From Mucilaginibacter lappiensis (GTDB lineage: Bacteria > Bacteroidota > Bacteroidia > Sphingobacteriales > Sphingobacteriaceae): a DNA stretch of 64,000 nucleotides. Under the pieces are notes generated by a model that was not told the DNA's origin, ran no database searches, and was given only the letters and a program-made list of their open reading frames with translations. Where the stretch lies: NCBI RefSeq assembly GCF_900155965.1, contig NZ_FTMG01000021.1, forward strand, positions 19,644-83,643, written 5' to 3'. The position numbers and the translations under genes were made by a program. Of this stretch, positions 40,228-50,463 are shown in pieces (position 1 is the stretch's first letter; the number at the start of each line of letters is the position of its first letter).

Positions 40228-41451
40228 TTACTCCCTCGGCTCCCCTGCTTTTTTCTTCACCTCCTTCGTCATCTTCAAAGTCAGGAATAACAACAGCCCT
40301 GCGGCAATCACAATAGCAATCCAAATAAACACCGTATAATCGCGACTAGCTTTGGGAGGTTGTTTGGCTTGATAGGCCGTGTTTTGACTAACCGCTTCAT
40401 GACTTATCTGCGGAGTATTATCGCGGATGCTGTCTGCAAAAAATTTAAGGTCATATTCCGCTGCCTGTACCGATTGATCGCCGGCCAGTAAGCGGTACGT
40501 TTGTTTGCCATCCAGGTAACTGATCAGCGACTCGGCCGATTGATAGGCATCTACACTCGCAATGGTTAATGGCAAATTATCGCCATTGCTTATTTGTATG
40601 ATCAGCTGGTTGGCCTTGGCGGCTATCAGCAGGTCGGTAGCTTTGGTGGAATTGAGTTCCGCTTCGCAAAGCAGCTGCTTGTCATGCCCTGTAATCTGGT
40701 AAACCAACACGTCGCGCTTAAAGTATTTTGGCGCGGTAATGTTTAAGTGCAGCTTGTTTACCTGGTAGTTGTCATTCAATTTTAGGGTGATATAGGTAGT
40801 CTTGTTACTATCGGCATGGGTTAACTGAATGGGTGATATCGGAGCATAGCTTAAAGTAGTTGCGTATTCCGTATACACACCAGCCTGCAGAAATTTAATA
40901 GGTGTTTTGTTCTTATCATTCACCAGCAATTTAAGGTAACGGTAATTGCTTGCCGGGAAAGAGAGTGATTGCATATACGTGCCCTCGCTATTCACCACAG
41001 CTTCCTGCAATGGGATATCTTCCTGAATGGCGAACCATTGTTTCAGCTCGTCGCTGCCTACTAAATTCACTTTACGCTGTACGGCTGTGTTTTGCAGCTT
41101 TATCCACAGGCGGTCGAGCGCCAGGCCTGTTTTGTTTTCTACAATGAGGGTTGTGCCCGTATCGGTGCTCAGCCGGGCATCAACCTGGTTAAAAACCACA
41201 AAACTTTTTTGATCTTTTTGAGGAAGGCTCCCCGCCTGTATATAGGGTATAAAATTACCTTTAGCGTCAACTATCCGGATATCGGACAAATCGGCTTTAG
41301 CTTTGGCTACAAAAGCAGGCTGTAGGCTGATACGGTAAAATCCTGTACTATCCACCTTGGGCAGAGTTGCCTGATACTTGAAATTTTGTTGTGCCGATGC
41401 CGATAGCACCAGTCCGCAAAATAGCGCTGTGAGGGTTAATATTTTACTCAT
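40228..41451 (-). CDS. DUF3999 family protein
   Basis: 407 residues from MSKILTLTALFCGLVLSASA (signal peptide; ATG at 41451). The longer frame upstream runs through a class B phrase hairpin and is rejected. A mostly beta periplasmic region is followed by one C-terminal membrane segment (DYTVFIWIAIVIAAGLLLF) and a basic tail. DUF3999 genes are typically neighbours of DUF2339, as here; the pair is thought to be envelope-related, with unknown function. Confidence 0.8.
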   Translation of the reverse strand: MSKILTLTALFCGLVLSASAQQNFKYQATLPKVDSTGFYRISLQPAFVAKAKADLSDIRIVDAKGNFIPYIQAGSLPQKDQKSFVVFNQVDARLSTDTGTTLIVENKTGLALDRLWIKLQNTAVQRKVNLVGSDELKQWFAIQEDIPLQEAVVNSEGTYMQSLSFPASNYRYLKLLVNDKNKTPIKFLQAGVYTEYATTLSYAPISPIQLTHADSNKTTYITLKLNDNYQVNKLHLNITAPKYFKRDVLVYQITGHDKQLLCEAELNSTKATDLLIAAKANQLIIQISNGDNLPLTIASVDAYQSAESLISYLDGKQTYRLLAGDQSVQAAEYDLKFFADSIRDNTPQISHEAVSQNTAYQAKQPPKASRDYTVFIWIAIVIAAGLLLFLTLKMTKEVKKKAGEPRE

Positions 41452-41481
41452 TTTTGGTAAAGCTGTAAAAATAATCTGGGC

Positions 41482-41573
41482 AAAAGCCCCACCCAAACCC
41501 TCCCCGGAAGGGAGGGCTTTAAAGTAACTTTCAAAAGTCTCCCCTACCGGGGGAGATTTAGAGGGGGCTTTTG
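41482..41573. repeat. Phrase hairpin, class B
   Basis: AAAAGCCCCACCCAAACCC...GGGAGGGCTTT followed by AAAGTCTCCCCTACCGGGGGAG and ATTTAGAGGGGGCTTTT, between the DUF2339 and DUF3999 genes. Confidence 0.75.
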
Positions 41574-41584
41574 TGGAAATTATT

Positions 41585-43993
41585 TTACTCATCCTTAGGT
41601 TTGGCTTCATCATCAACAATAATTTTTTTAACCTTTTGGTACATGAACGATATCACCAATAGTATAATTCCCAGGCAAAAGAACGCCGCTATTTTGCCCG
41701 CCACCGGTATGTTATTGATATCGAACAAAAATAATTTAAGCAGCGTTAACGAAAACAGGCTTAATGATACTATCCGCATTACCCTTAATTTATGGCGCAT
41801 CCCCAGCCACATCAATGCGAAGGATAATAGTCCCCATAAAATAGGCAGACCGGTTTTAATATAGACCGTTTCAATACGGTCGATCGAATGGCTATTGCCA
41901 TAAAACATAAAATTGCTTAGCAGGCTTATCTCCAAACTTAAAAATAGTACCACCGCCCCGCTGATGAGCCAGGTGAACATTACCTTCATGCCGGCGTCCA
42001 GGTTTTTCTGACTCAGGCGAATGATGCGGTAAAACAACAGGCCAACAAAAATGGCCGCTATCCAGTGCGCCGCGAAATGACTGGCAGGCACTTTTTGCTG
42101 CTCCAGCATGATACGCTGTAAGTCGAAAAATTCGGGTGTTAAAGCCAGGTAAACCGTAACGCATACCATGAGTATGGCCAGCCTTATTTTTTCATTAAAG
42201 TTGAGTGCTTTTACTTTTAACGATACCAGGTAATACACGTATACAAATGCAGGAGTATACAGCATCATATATAATACGTTAAGGGATGTATTAGGGAAGT
42301 GATTTAAAAATTGGTGGTTAACCTCAAATAAGCCACTTAAAAACAAAAGCGCTAAAGCATTTATGCTGAAAACATGCCGGTTTACAGCCACGCCTTTTGC
42401 AGTAGCCGGCTCTTCCTTACCAGCCAATACCGATAATAGATACGAGCTTATAGCGGCAACTAATGTGGTGATAAAACCCTTATTGGCAATAACAGTAAGG
42501 CTTAGGCTATTGTCGCTGTAAATCTGGAACCAGTCCATCAATAGGCTCAGCAGCATGGCAATCCAAAGCAGCAAGGAAGTAAGCTTCATTAGCTGGATAG
42601 ACGAGCGCTGGTACAGCCAGTAAAGCAACACAGTTTCAGATGCCCAGAAAATAGTAATGCTATGGCCATGCAGCTGTATAGGCGCGGCCAGCGAAATAAA
42701 CGTAAGCGTGATGCCGATGAGCAAGTACAGGATATTAGTATCAACCTTACGGTTGCGGAACAGTACATAGGATAGCACCAGGTTCACTACGCCCAGGCTT
42801 ATGCAGAACAGGCCCCGGAACTGCTCTTCTTTCATCATGGTAAGCAGATATAAACCGGCCGCGAAATAAAGCGCGGTGTTGCTGAGTAAGATGGTAAAAT
42901 CAGAGGCGATGAATTTTTTGTTTTCCTTAACGTTATGCGCTACATTGATAATAAAGTACAGCACATAAAAAATACTGGCATAAATAAAGCCGATATGATA
43001 GCTTGGCGCACTCAATGAATACAGCACCGATGCAAAAACAATCACGGTAAACACAAAGCTGATGATATTGAGCACGCGCCAGGCTTTAAAATAAGAGATG
43101 ATGAGCAAGCCGGTATTCAATATCAACAGGTATATAAACAAGGCATCGTAATTGGCATGCCCGTTACTTACCATAAACGGACTGGCAAAGCCACCCACCA
43201 GGGCAATCACGGCCAGCTCCTGCTTATCATACAACATGGATAACAGCACTGCGAAAATGGTGATCACGATGAGGATAATAAATGCTACCGTTTGACTGAA
43301 TAAGTTAAACTGATGAAAAGCCAGCGTTATGGTAAAATAAAACACCGCTAACCCCCCGCCTACCAGTACCGAGCTAAAGGCTTTATAACTATTACGCATG
43401 CGATGGGCAATACCAATTAAAATGGCTCCGCAAACAACGCCGATGCCAACACGGCCAATCGGGCCTACCCAATCATTATCAATGGCATATTTTACAAAAA
43501 AGCCTATGGCTAAAACCAGTATAGCAATACCAATTTTATTGATGAGGTTTTCGCCGATGAATTTTTCCAGGTCGGGGTGGCTTTCAAAGAAGGATGGTTT
43601 TGGTTCTTTAGGTTTTGGCGGAGTAAAGTTTCCGGTTTTAACCGGCCTGCGGATGGCTGATAAGCTATCTGATATAACTTCAGGCTGCCGCTCAATATGA
43701 TCTGGTTTAATAAATGTAGGCTCCGGCTCTGGTGGAGCAACAGGTTCTGGCTGGGGTATATTTACCAGTTCATCAGTTTTAGCAACCGGTGGTGTTTCGA
43801 TAATAACGGGTTTGGGCTCTTCGGCCTTTTTAACCGGTTCTTCATATGATCTGTAAAGCTTAAGTGCATCTGTTAACCGTTTTAATTCAGCTAATTTATT
43901 GTCAATATCGCTCAACTTACGGTTAGTATCCGTTTTGTTGCTTACTATTAAAAAAATAATCAGGAGCAGTATACATATGGTTAAAATGTCCAT
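41585..43993 (-). CDS. DUF2339 family large membrane protein
   Basis: 802 residues with an N-terminal membrane anchor (ILLLIIFLIVSNK), a short coiled coil (NRKLSDIDNKLAELKRLTDAL), a Pro/Glu-rich linker (about 55-120), and then roughly 22-25 membrane segments beginning FIGENLINKIGIAILVLAIG. DUF2339 proteins are among the most hydrophobic bacterial membrane proteins; no activity is established. It is transcribed with the DUF3999 gene. Confidence 0.85.
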   Translation of the reverse strand: MDILTICILLLIIFLIVSNKTDTNRKLSDIDNKLAELKRLTDALKLYRSYEEPVKKAEEPKPVIIETPPVAKTDELVNIPQPEPVAPPEPEPTFIKPDHIERQPEVISDSLSAIRRPVKTGNFTPPKPKEPKPSFFESHPDLEKFIGENLINKIGIAILVLAIGFFVKYAIDNDWVGPIGRVGIGVVCGAILIGIAHRMRNSYKAFSSVLVGGGLAVFYFTITLAFHQFNLFSQTVAFIILIVITIFAVLLSMLYDKQELAVIALVGGFASPFMVSNGHANYDALFIYLLILNTGLLIISYFKAWRVLNIISFVFTVIVFASVLYSLSAPSYHIGFIYASIFYVLYFIINVAHNVKENKKFIASDFTILLSNTALYFAAGLYLLTMMKEEQFRGLFCISLGVVNLVLSYVLFRNRKVDTNILYLLIGITLTFISLAAPIQLHGHSITIFWASETVLLYWLYQRSSIQLMKLTSLLLWIAMLLSLLMDWFQIYSDNSLSLTVIANKGFITTLVAAISSYLLSVLAGKEEPATAKGVAVNRHVFSINALALLFLSGLFEVNHQFLNHFPNTSLNVLYMMLYTPAFVYVYYLVSLKVKALNFNEKIRLAILMVCVTVYLALTPEFFDLQRIMLEQQKVPASHFAAHWIAAIFVGLLFYRIIRLSQKNLDAGMKVMFTWLISGAVVLFLSLEISLLSNFMFYGNSHSIDRIETVYIKTGLPILWGLLSFALMWLGMRHKLRVMRIVSLSLFSLTLLKLFLFDINNIPVAGKIAAFFCLGIILLVISFMYQKVKKIIVDDEAKPKDE

Positions 43994-44156
43994 GGCATAG
44001 GTTTAGTAAAAAGTTAAAGATAAATGATTTATGCAAGGCAAACACATAAAAAAATATTTTACGCCGGTTTGAAGATAGTCTTCGTGCTACTTTATGGGTA
44101 TTTATGACGGTAGAATCTCTTTTTATTAACAGCAGTAATTATTAAATTTAAAGGCC

Positions 44157-45563
44157 ATGAAAAACATATTGATATTGCTTTTTTTATTGCCACTTACTGC
44201 ACTGGCCCAGCAAAACTATCCAGCCTCTATTGACAATTTTATGCAGGCCCAGGTTAGCGTAAATAGGTTCAACGGAAATGTGCTGGTAGCAAAGGCCGGA
44301 AAGATAATTTACCAAAAAGCTTTTGGGTACCGCAACTATGATACAAAGCAGTTATTGGATACCAACTCGGTATTTGAATTAGCCTCCGTTTCCAAACAAT
44401 TTACGGCTATGGGGATTTTGATGCTTTGGGAAAAGGGGAAACTCAGGTTAGCAGATACGCTGCGGAGATATTTTCCTCAACTTCCATACCATGGCGTAAC
44501 CATACAAAATTTGCTTACGCATACATCTGGTTTGCCCGATTATATGACCGTGATGGAACAGCAATGGGATCATAAAAGGATCGCGTTTAATGACGATATG
44601 ATCAATTTTATCGCTTTGAAAAAAGTTCCGGCAAATTTTGCTCCGAGTAAAAGGTTTGAGTATTCCAATACCGGCTATGCCATCCTGGCCAGCATTATTG
44701 AAAAAGTATCCGGTTTAACCTATCAGTATTTTATGCACAAAAATATTTTTGTGCCCTTAGGGATGGATCATTCACAGGTTTATAATACCCGGCGTTCGTC
44801 AAAAGATATTATTCCAGATTATGCGTATGGATTTGTTTTTGCAGATAGCTTGAAAAAGTATATACTTCCCGACAGTTTAAAAAAGGACGACGCTGTTTTT
44901 TACCTGGATGGAATAGAAGGTGATGGTACGATCAATTCAACAACCGGCGATCTGTTCAAATGGGACCAGGCGCTAAAAAATCATAGCCTACTGAATACAG
45001 TTACCCAAAACACCATGCTTTCGGCACAATCTGTAATGGATACTTTAACTAAAAAATACTACGGTTATGGTGTAGGCATCGGCACAGATCAGTTTGGTAA
45101 CTATATTAGCCATGAAGGCAACTGGACGGGTTATAGTACCATTTTAACACGCTACCCGGTAAAAGATGTTACCATTATCGTTTTATCCAATAACGAATCG
45201 AATGTTTCCAATATAGCCTATGGTATTACCGGGATCTTGTTTGATGCGCAGGTAACCCCACCTTATGTTCATAAAGAAATAGTTGCTGATGCAAAGCTGC
45301 TCAACAAATATGTAGGTAATTACTCCCGTATTAATCAGGGTTTAACTTTACATCTGAGCATCATTGAAAAAGATGGAAAATTATATCGGCACCAAATTGG
45401 CGCGGCTGATGTGGAGCTGAAACCCGAATCCAATACCAAGTTTTTTTATGGTGATGGCACCGACCGGCAAATTGAGTTTGAAACTGATAAAGTCGGGCAC
45501 GTAACCAGGGGCTGGTTTATTAATACCGGCCTGAGATCCGAACTTCATAAGGCAAAAAAATAG
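44157..45563 (+). CDS. Serine hydrolase, beta-lactamase class C/PBP4* family
   Basis: 468 residues with a signal peptide (cleavage near ALAQQ). The catalytic SxxK is in ELASVSKQFTAMG (about 76-88), the second motif is YSNTGYAILA (about 165), and the third is HEGNWTGYST (about 320). The family includes D-aminopeptidases, esterases and class C beta-lactamases; the C-terminal 100 residues form an extra beta domain common in Bacteroidota homologues. The substrate is uncertain. Confidence 0.88.
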   Translation: MKNILILLFLLPLTALAQQNYPASIDNFMQAQVSVNRFNGNVLVAKAGKIIYQKAFGYRNYDTKQLLDTNSVFELASVSKQFTAMGILMLWEKGKLRLADTLRRYFPQLPYHGVTIQNLLTHTSGLPDYMTVMEQQWDHKRIAFNDDMINFIALKKVPANFAPSKRFEYSNTGYAILASIIEKVSGLTYQYFMHKNIFVPLGMDHSQVYNTRRSSKDIIPDYAYGFVFADSLKKYILPDSLKKDDAVFYLDGIEGDGTINSTTGDLFKWDQALKNHSLLNTVTQNTMLSAQSVMDTLTKKYYGYGVGIGTDQFGNYISHEGNWTGYSTILTRYPVKDVTIIVLSNNESNVSNIAYGITGILFDAQVTPPYVHKEIVADAKLLNKYVGNYSRINQGLTLHLSIIEKDGKLYRHQIGAADVELKPESNTKFFYGDGTDRQIEFETDKVGHVTRGWFINTGLRSELHKAKK

Positions 45564-45691
45564 CGCGGATACACCGGATATTGTATTTGCCTTTTGTGGA
45601 TTGGGTATATGCTAAATCAATTAACTACTTTAGCTATAGTTATAAATCCAACAGCACTAACCCCGCTGTTCATAACGATAAACAAAACCTG

Positions 45692-48073
45692 ATGATGAAG
45701 CCATTTTTCAAGCACATCCTACTGCTCTGCTGCTTATTGATCGCCGTAAACAGCTATTCACAAACTATTTCACCCCCCTTGCTTCGCGGCCATTGGAAAG
45801 CGGTGTGGATCACTGCTCCCGATGAACCTGCAACAGATTACGGTGTTTATCATTTCCGGAAAAGTATCAACTTGAGCGCTAAACCTGCGTCGTTCATTAT
45901 ACATGTATCTGCCGATAACCGGTACAAATTGTATGTAAACCAAACGTTGGTATCCCTTGGTCCTGCCCGTGGTGATACCTATTACTGGAATTACGAAACC
46001 GTCGATCTGGCTCCGTACCTCAAAGCCGGCAACAACACCATAGCCGCACTGGTTTGGAACGAGGGGGATTACCGGCCCGAGGCGCAGATCTCTATCCGTA
46101 CGGGTTTCATTATGCAAGGCAATACTGCCGCCGAAGAAATAGTAAATACCGATAAAACCTGGAAATGCATCCGCGATAAAGCTTACCGGCCACTTACGGG
46201 CATCGGTTATCACCCGTATTACGTTGCAGGCCCGGGTGAGCTGGTAGATATGAATGCCGCTATCAAAAACTGGAACGCTACTGATTTTGATGACAGTTCC
46301 TGGAAAAATGCCATCAGGATTGACTTTGGAAACCCCAAAGGAACCGTGAATGCTTTTGGTTGGATGCTGGTGCCTTCCTCCTTGCCTCAAATGGAACTCA
46401 AATATCAGCGCATTACCTCGCTTCGAAAAGCCGAGGGAATAGATGTCCCCAAATCTTTTCCATCAGCAAAAACAGCGCTCACTATACCCGCCAATACGTC
46501 GTTCACTTTACTGCTCGATCAAACTTATTTAACCAATGCTTTCGTTACGCTCAATTTTAGTAAAGGGAAAAACGCGGCTATCAAACTCACTTATGCCGAA
46601 TCTATGTTCAACAGCCTGAATCATGGTATAGTTAAAGGTAACCGTAATGATGTGGAGGGAAAGATTTTTGCCGGTCGCCGGGATAGCCTCATTTCTGATG
46701 GAACAACTGATCAAACCTTCACTACCCTGGCCTGGCGCACCTACCGTTATATCCAGTTACAGGTTAAAACGGGGACGGAGCCTTTGATCATCGACGATAT
46801 TTACGGAATCTTCACCGGCTATCCCTTCCAGCTTAAAGCTAAACTGGAAGCCGGCAAATCCGAAATGCAAAAAATACTGGATATTGGCTGGCGCACCGCT
46901 CGCCTTTGCGCCGGTGAAACGTATACCGATTGCCCTTACTACGAGCAGTTGCAATACGTAGGCGATACCCGCATACAGGCCCTGGTATCCTATTATAACA
47001 GCGGCGACGACCGGCTGGCACGCAACGCCATCAACCAAATGGATCAATCGCGCGTTGCTGAGGGTTTAACATTGAGCCGTCACCCTTCTTTTTCACCGCA
47101 AATCATTTCTACCTTTTCGTTATGGTACATTGGTATGCTGCATGATTACTGGATGTATCGGCCCGATAGCGCCTTTGTAAAAGAGAAACTCGAAGGGGCC
47201 AGGGCCGTGCTGGCTTTCTTTAGCAAATATCAACAGGCCGATGGTTCGTTGAAAGATACACCCTATTGGACCTTTGTGGATTGGGTAAACGACAAGGGCT
47301 GGGACTTTGGCGAAGCCCCGCAAAGTAAGGACGGGCACTCGGCAGTATTGGATCTGCAGCTGATGTGGGCCTATAACCAGGCTGCCGAAATGGAAGCGAA
47401 AATGGGCATGCCCGCCTTTGCCGAAATATATAAGGCTAAAGCAGCACAGTTAAAAACTACCATCCAAAATAAATACTGGGATGCCAGCCGGCAACTATAT
47501 GCCGATACCGAGGATAAGCAGCTGTTTTCGCAGCACACCAATACGCTGGCCGTATTAACCGAAATGTTGACCAATGCCGATGCCACCGCGGTATGCCAAA
47601 AAATGCTCACCGATATCGCCATCACCAAATGCACCATCTACTTTAAATATTATTTGCACCAAGCCTTAATTAAAGGAGGCTTTGGGAACGATTACCTGCA
47701 ATGGCTGGATATATGGCGCAAGAACATCGATATGGGCCTGACAACCTGGGCCGAAATATCCGACCTGGAACATAACCGCTCCGACTGTCATGCCTGGGGC
47801 GCTAGTCCCAATATTGAGTTTTACCGTACGATATTAGGGGTGGATAGCTATGCCCCCGGTTTTAACCAGGTAAAAATAGAACCCCATTTAGGCGATCTGA
47901 AAAAGGTAAGCGGCGAAATTCCGCACCCTAATGGGAAATTATCGGTAAAATATCAATGGGAGAAAAATAAGTGGGCCATCCGGATCAGCTTACCATCAGG
48001 CACATCGGGTATGTTGGTATGGAAGGGTAAAAGTTATACCTTAAAAGCCGGAGAGAATCAATTGAGTATTTGA
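45692..48073 (+). CDS. Alpha-L-rhamnosidase-type glycoside hydrolase (GH78-like)
   Basis: 793 residues from the ATG at 45692, where the signal sequence FFKHILLLCCLLIAVNSYSQ begins; the longer frame adds 37 unlikely codons. N-terminal beta-sandwich modules (YKLYVNQTLVSLGPARGD) precede a six-hairpin barrel with CPYYEQLQYVGDTRIQAL and DWVNDKGWDFGEAP, the acidic region holding the catalytic residues of GH78. A C-terminal sandwich follows (EIPHPNGKLSVKYQW). It would remove rhamnose or a related deoxysugar from plant or algal glycans. Confidence 0.85.
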   Translation: MMKPFFKHILLLCCLLIAVNSYSQTISPPLLRGHWKAVWITAPDEPATDYGVYHFRKSINLSAKPASFIIHVSADNRYKLYVNQTLVSLGPARGDTYYWNYETVDLAPYLKAGNNTIAALVWNEGDYRPEAQISIRTGFIMQGNTAAEEIVNTDKTWKCIRDKAYRPLTGIGYHPYYVAGPGELVDMNAAIKNWNATDFDDSSWKNAIRIDFGNPKGTVNAFGWMLVPSSLPQMELKYQRITSLRKAEGIDVPKSFPSAKTALTIPANTSFTLLLDQTYLTNAFVTLNFSKGKNAAIKLTYAESMFNSLNHGIVKGNRNDVEGKIFAGRRDSLISDGTTDQTFTTLAWRTYRYIQLQVKTGTEPLIIDDIYGIFTGYPFQLKAKLEAGKSEMQKILDIGWRTARLCAGETYTDCPYYEQLQYVGDTRIQALVSYYNSGDDRLARNAINQMDQSRVAEGLTLSRHPSFSPQIISTFSLWYIGMLHDYWMYRPDSAFVKEKLEGARAVLAFFSKYQQADGSLKDTPYWTFVDWVNDKGWDFGEAPQSKDGHSAVLDLQLMWAYNQAAEMEAKMGMPAFAEIYKAKAAQLKTTIQNKYWDASRQLYADTEDKQLFSQHTNTLAVLTEMLTNADATAVCQKMLTDIAITKCTIYFKYYLHQALIKGGFGNDYLQWLDIWRKNIDMGLTTWAEISDLEHNRSDCHAWGASPNIEFYRTILGVDSYAPGFNQVKIEPHLGDLKKVSGEIPHPNGKLSVKYQWEKNKWAIRISLPSGTSGMLVWKGKSYTLKAGENQLSI

Positions 48074-48146
48074 AAAGGTAGGGAATATGAAAAAACCAAA
48101 ACCGAAAAGCCCCGAATATGTTTAAGTGAATACAAAACTTAAACTG

Positions 48147-49145
48147 ATGACATCTCCTAAATCTCTTACTAAAACACGCTGGGTTATTGATGCCAATCGT
48201 GTAGTTGTATATCCCCATCGGATATCTTACCTGCTTGGTATATTAGTGGCCCTTGTTTTTGCGTGCATTGTAGTGGCTTATTTAACATCTGTACATGGAG
48301 ACACGTTTACAACCGTCTGCTTTTTTATTTTTCTGGTGGCGGTACCACTATGGTTTTTAGGGTATGGTAATACCTATGTGGAATTTGACGGTTCCAGGGG
48401 CACTACGCAAAGAAAACTCTTCGGGCTTATCCCGGTTAAAACCATGTACATGAACGATCTTCATGGCATCAATATAGTTACCCAGAACGGGGGCTATAAA
48501 TACAAAATGTTTTCAAAAAAAGACAGGTATGGTAGAGGCGTCCTTGTTTCTTCGGGCTATCGAAAAAATACCGATGCTAATGCACAGGCCTTTGTAGATC
48601 AGGTAGTGCCGGTTATACATGGTTATTTGGATAAGTACGGTAGCGTAGCTGGTAGCGCGCCGCAGCCTATTACATCCTATAAGTATTACAACAACACGGG
48701 TGGTTCCTATACCGTAAAAAGCAAAAAGGTAGTGGTTATTATTTTTAGTCTTATATTTTTTGCTGTTGGTATTTATGCATGGGTAGCTCACTGGGCAGAA
48801 GATGTAAGCCCCACACAAAAAATATTGGTGGTTGTGATATGTTTGGGTTTGGGCCTGATAGTTCTTCAGGCTGCTTTTGTGAGCATAGTTTTTGATACAG
48901 CATCCCAAACCATTATAAAGACAGGCCCCCTGGGATGGGGTAACAAATCCATCCCATTTAGTGATTTTGCTGGTTTTCAAACCATACGTAAAAGCACTAA
49001 CATGGTGTATACAGGTACAGAAGTGCATATGTATTACCGCTTGCCCAATTCCGAAAAAAATGGAACTATCCTGTTGCATACATTTAAATCGAGCGGAGAG
49101 ATAGAGCGTTTTTTAGAAGAAACAAAGAGCGTCATGAAAATCTAG
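48147..49145 (+). CDS. Hypothetical membrane protein with PH-like soluble domains
   Basis: 332 residues from the ATG at 48147; a GTG 7 codons earlier is possible. Two pairs of membrane segments (about 27-80 and 200-250) each precede a beta-rich stretch (YVEFDGSRGTTQRKLFGLIPVK; FDTASQTIIKTGPLGWGNKSIPFSDF), like bacterial PH (YdbT/YcxB-type) domains. Function is unknown. Stands 73 bases after the GH78 gene. Confidence 0.65.
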   Translation: MTSPKSLTKTRWVIDANRVVVYPHRISYLLGILVALVFACIVVAYLTSVHGDTFTTVCFFIFLVAVPLWFLGYGNTYVEFDGSRGTTQRKLFGLIPVKTMYMNDLHGINIVTQNGGYKYKMFSKKDRYGRGVLVSSGYRKNTDANAQAFVDQVVPVIHGYLDKYGSVAGSAPQPITSYKYYNNTGGSYTVKSKKVVVIIFSLIFFAVGIYAWVAHWAEDVSPTQKILVVVICLGLGLIVLQAAFVSIVFDTASQTIIKTGPLGWGNKSIPFSDFAGFQTIRKSTNMVYTGTEVHMYYRLPNSEKNGTILLHTFKSSGEIERFLEETKSVMKI

Positions 49146-49295
49146 GGGAAACCATAACCGGTTAAAAACTTCCTTCTGCAAGCTTTCTGCTGGTAATCAG
49201 TCGTTAATAATACCAGAATTTTTTTTCATGCAATAGGAGTATTTAATGAAATTTAAATGCTTTATTAGCGTTATGTAACAAAAAAATTACATACT

Positions 49296-50300
49296 ATGAA
49301 AAAAATACCCCTATTACTGCTCGTGGTGCTTCTTTGTGCCTGCAAAAAAAACAACCAGGAAATCGCCATCGACAAAAACAAAACCAACGCAAGCGTAAAC
49401 ATCGATTACAAGCAGGAAATGCGCAATTTTGTTATTGGGATAAGTAAGTACGCTAAAAGTACCAATCCCAAATTTGCCGTTATCCCGCAAAATGGCATTC
49501 CGTTAGTGACGGTAGATGGTGAGAGCACCAGTGCCCCAAGTACCGCGTACCTCAATGCCATTGATGGTAACGGACAGGAAGATCTGTACTATGGTTATGA
49601 CAATGATGACCAGGCAACAGACTCGGCTGTAACCAACAATTTAAGGGGCTACCTTGATATTTCAAAAGCGAATGGCAAAAAGATCCTGGTTACGGATTAT
49701 TGTTCAACGCCCTCAAACATGACCCGATCTTACCAGGTTAATTGGGCTAACGGGTATATTTCCTTCGCGGCCGATGAAAGAGACTTGAATAATATCCCGA
49801 CTTTCCCCGCAAAGATCAATAACGAGAATGCTAATGTGATTACCTCGCTTAGCCAAGCCAAAAACTTCCTTTACCTCATCCTGCCCGAAAAGTTTAGTTC
49901 AAAGGCAGATTTTATTAAGGCGGTTACAGCTACAAATTATGATGCTTTGATCATGGATGCGTACTTCGAGAAAGTTGCCTTTACCAGCGCCGAAGTTAAT
50001 GCCCTGAAAAAGAAAGCAAATGGCGGCAAGCGCATCGTTATTTCCTACATGTCAATCGGCGAAGCAGAGAATTACCGTTATTACTGGCAAAATACCTGGA
50101 AACCCGGTAACCCGGTTTGGCTGGATGCGGAGAATCCTAAATGGAAAGGAAATTATAAAGTAAAATACTGGAATAAGACCTGGCAAAACATTATTTACGG
50201 TAACGACAGTTCCTATCTAAAAAGGATATTGAATGCTGGTTTTGATGGTGTTTACCTCGATATCATTGATGCCTTTGAATATTACGAAGGTAACAAATAG
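49296..50300 (+). CDS. Endo-alpha-1,4-polygalactosaminidase-like (GH114/TM1410) lipoprotein
   Basis: 334 residues with lipobox LLCAC (Cys16). TIM-barrel motifs of the TM1410/GH114 family are present: KKILVTDYCSTPSNM, DALIMDAYFEK, RIVISYMSIGEAENYRYYW (acidic residue in the active site) and GFDGVYLDIIDAFEYY. Members cleave galactosaminogalactan-type polymers or act on exopolysaccharide. It ends at a clear terminator (50346-50382). Confidence 0.82.
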   Translation: MKKIPLLLLVVLLCACKKNNQEIAIDKNKTNASVNIDYKQEMRNFVIGISKYAKSTNPKFAVIPQNGIPLVTVDGESTSAPSTAYLNAIDGNGQEDLYYGYDNDDQATDSAVTNNLRGYLDISKANGKKILVTDYCSTPSNMTRSYQVNWANGYISFAADERDLNNIPTFPAKINNENANVITSLSQAKNFLYLILPEKFSSKADFIKAVTATNYDALIMDAYFEKVAFTSAEVNALKKKANGGKRIVISYMSIGEAENYRYYWQNTWKPGNPVWLDAENPKWKGNYKVKYWNKTWQNIIYGNDSSYLKRILNAGFDGVYLDIIDAFEYYEGNK

Positions 50301-50345
50301 TACCGAAGATTAGGTTAACCTGCTCACTCCATCTTTGGATGGATC

Positions 50346-50382
50346 GCCCTCTTTTCGCCTGCAATGGAAAGAGGGCTTTTTT
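50346..50382 (+). terminator. Intrinsic terminator after GH114-like gene
   Basis: GCCCTCTTT / AAAGAGGGC with a 13-base loop, followed by TTTTTT. Confidence 0.88.
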
Positions 50383-50463
50383 ATTGGCGGGCAATTGCGC
50401 TACTGTTGACCGTCTAAATGTAACACCATTATTTCCTAATTAACATATTATTTATATTTGAAG

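Noticed and set aside
41452..41619. N-terminal extension of the DUF3999 protein
   Set aside because: The upstream in-frame codons translate the class B hairpin; the signal peptide begins at the ATG at 41451.
48513..49079. 188-codon minus-strand frame opposite the PH-like membrane protein
   Set aside because: The plus-strand frame spans the whole region with a coherent membrane and beta-domain layout, while the minus frame is Tyr/His/Cys-rich antisense sequence.
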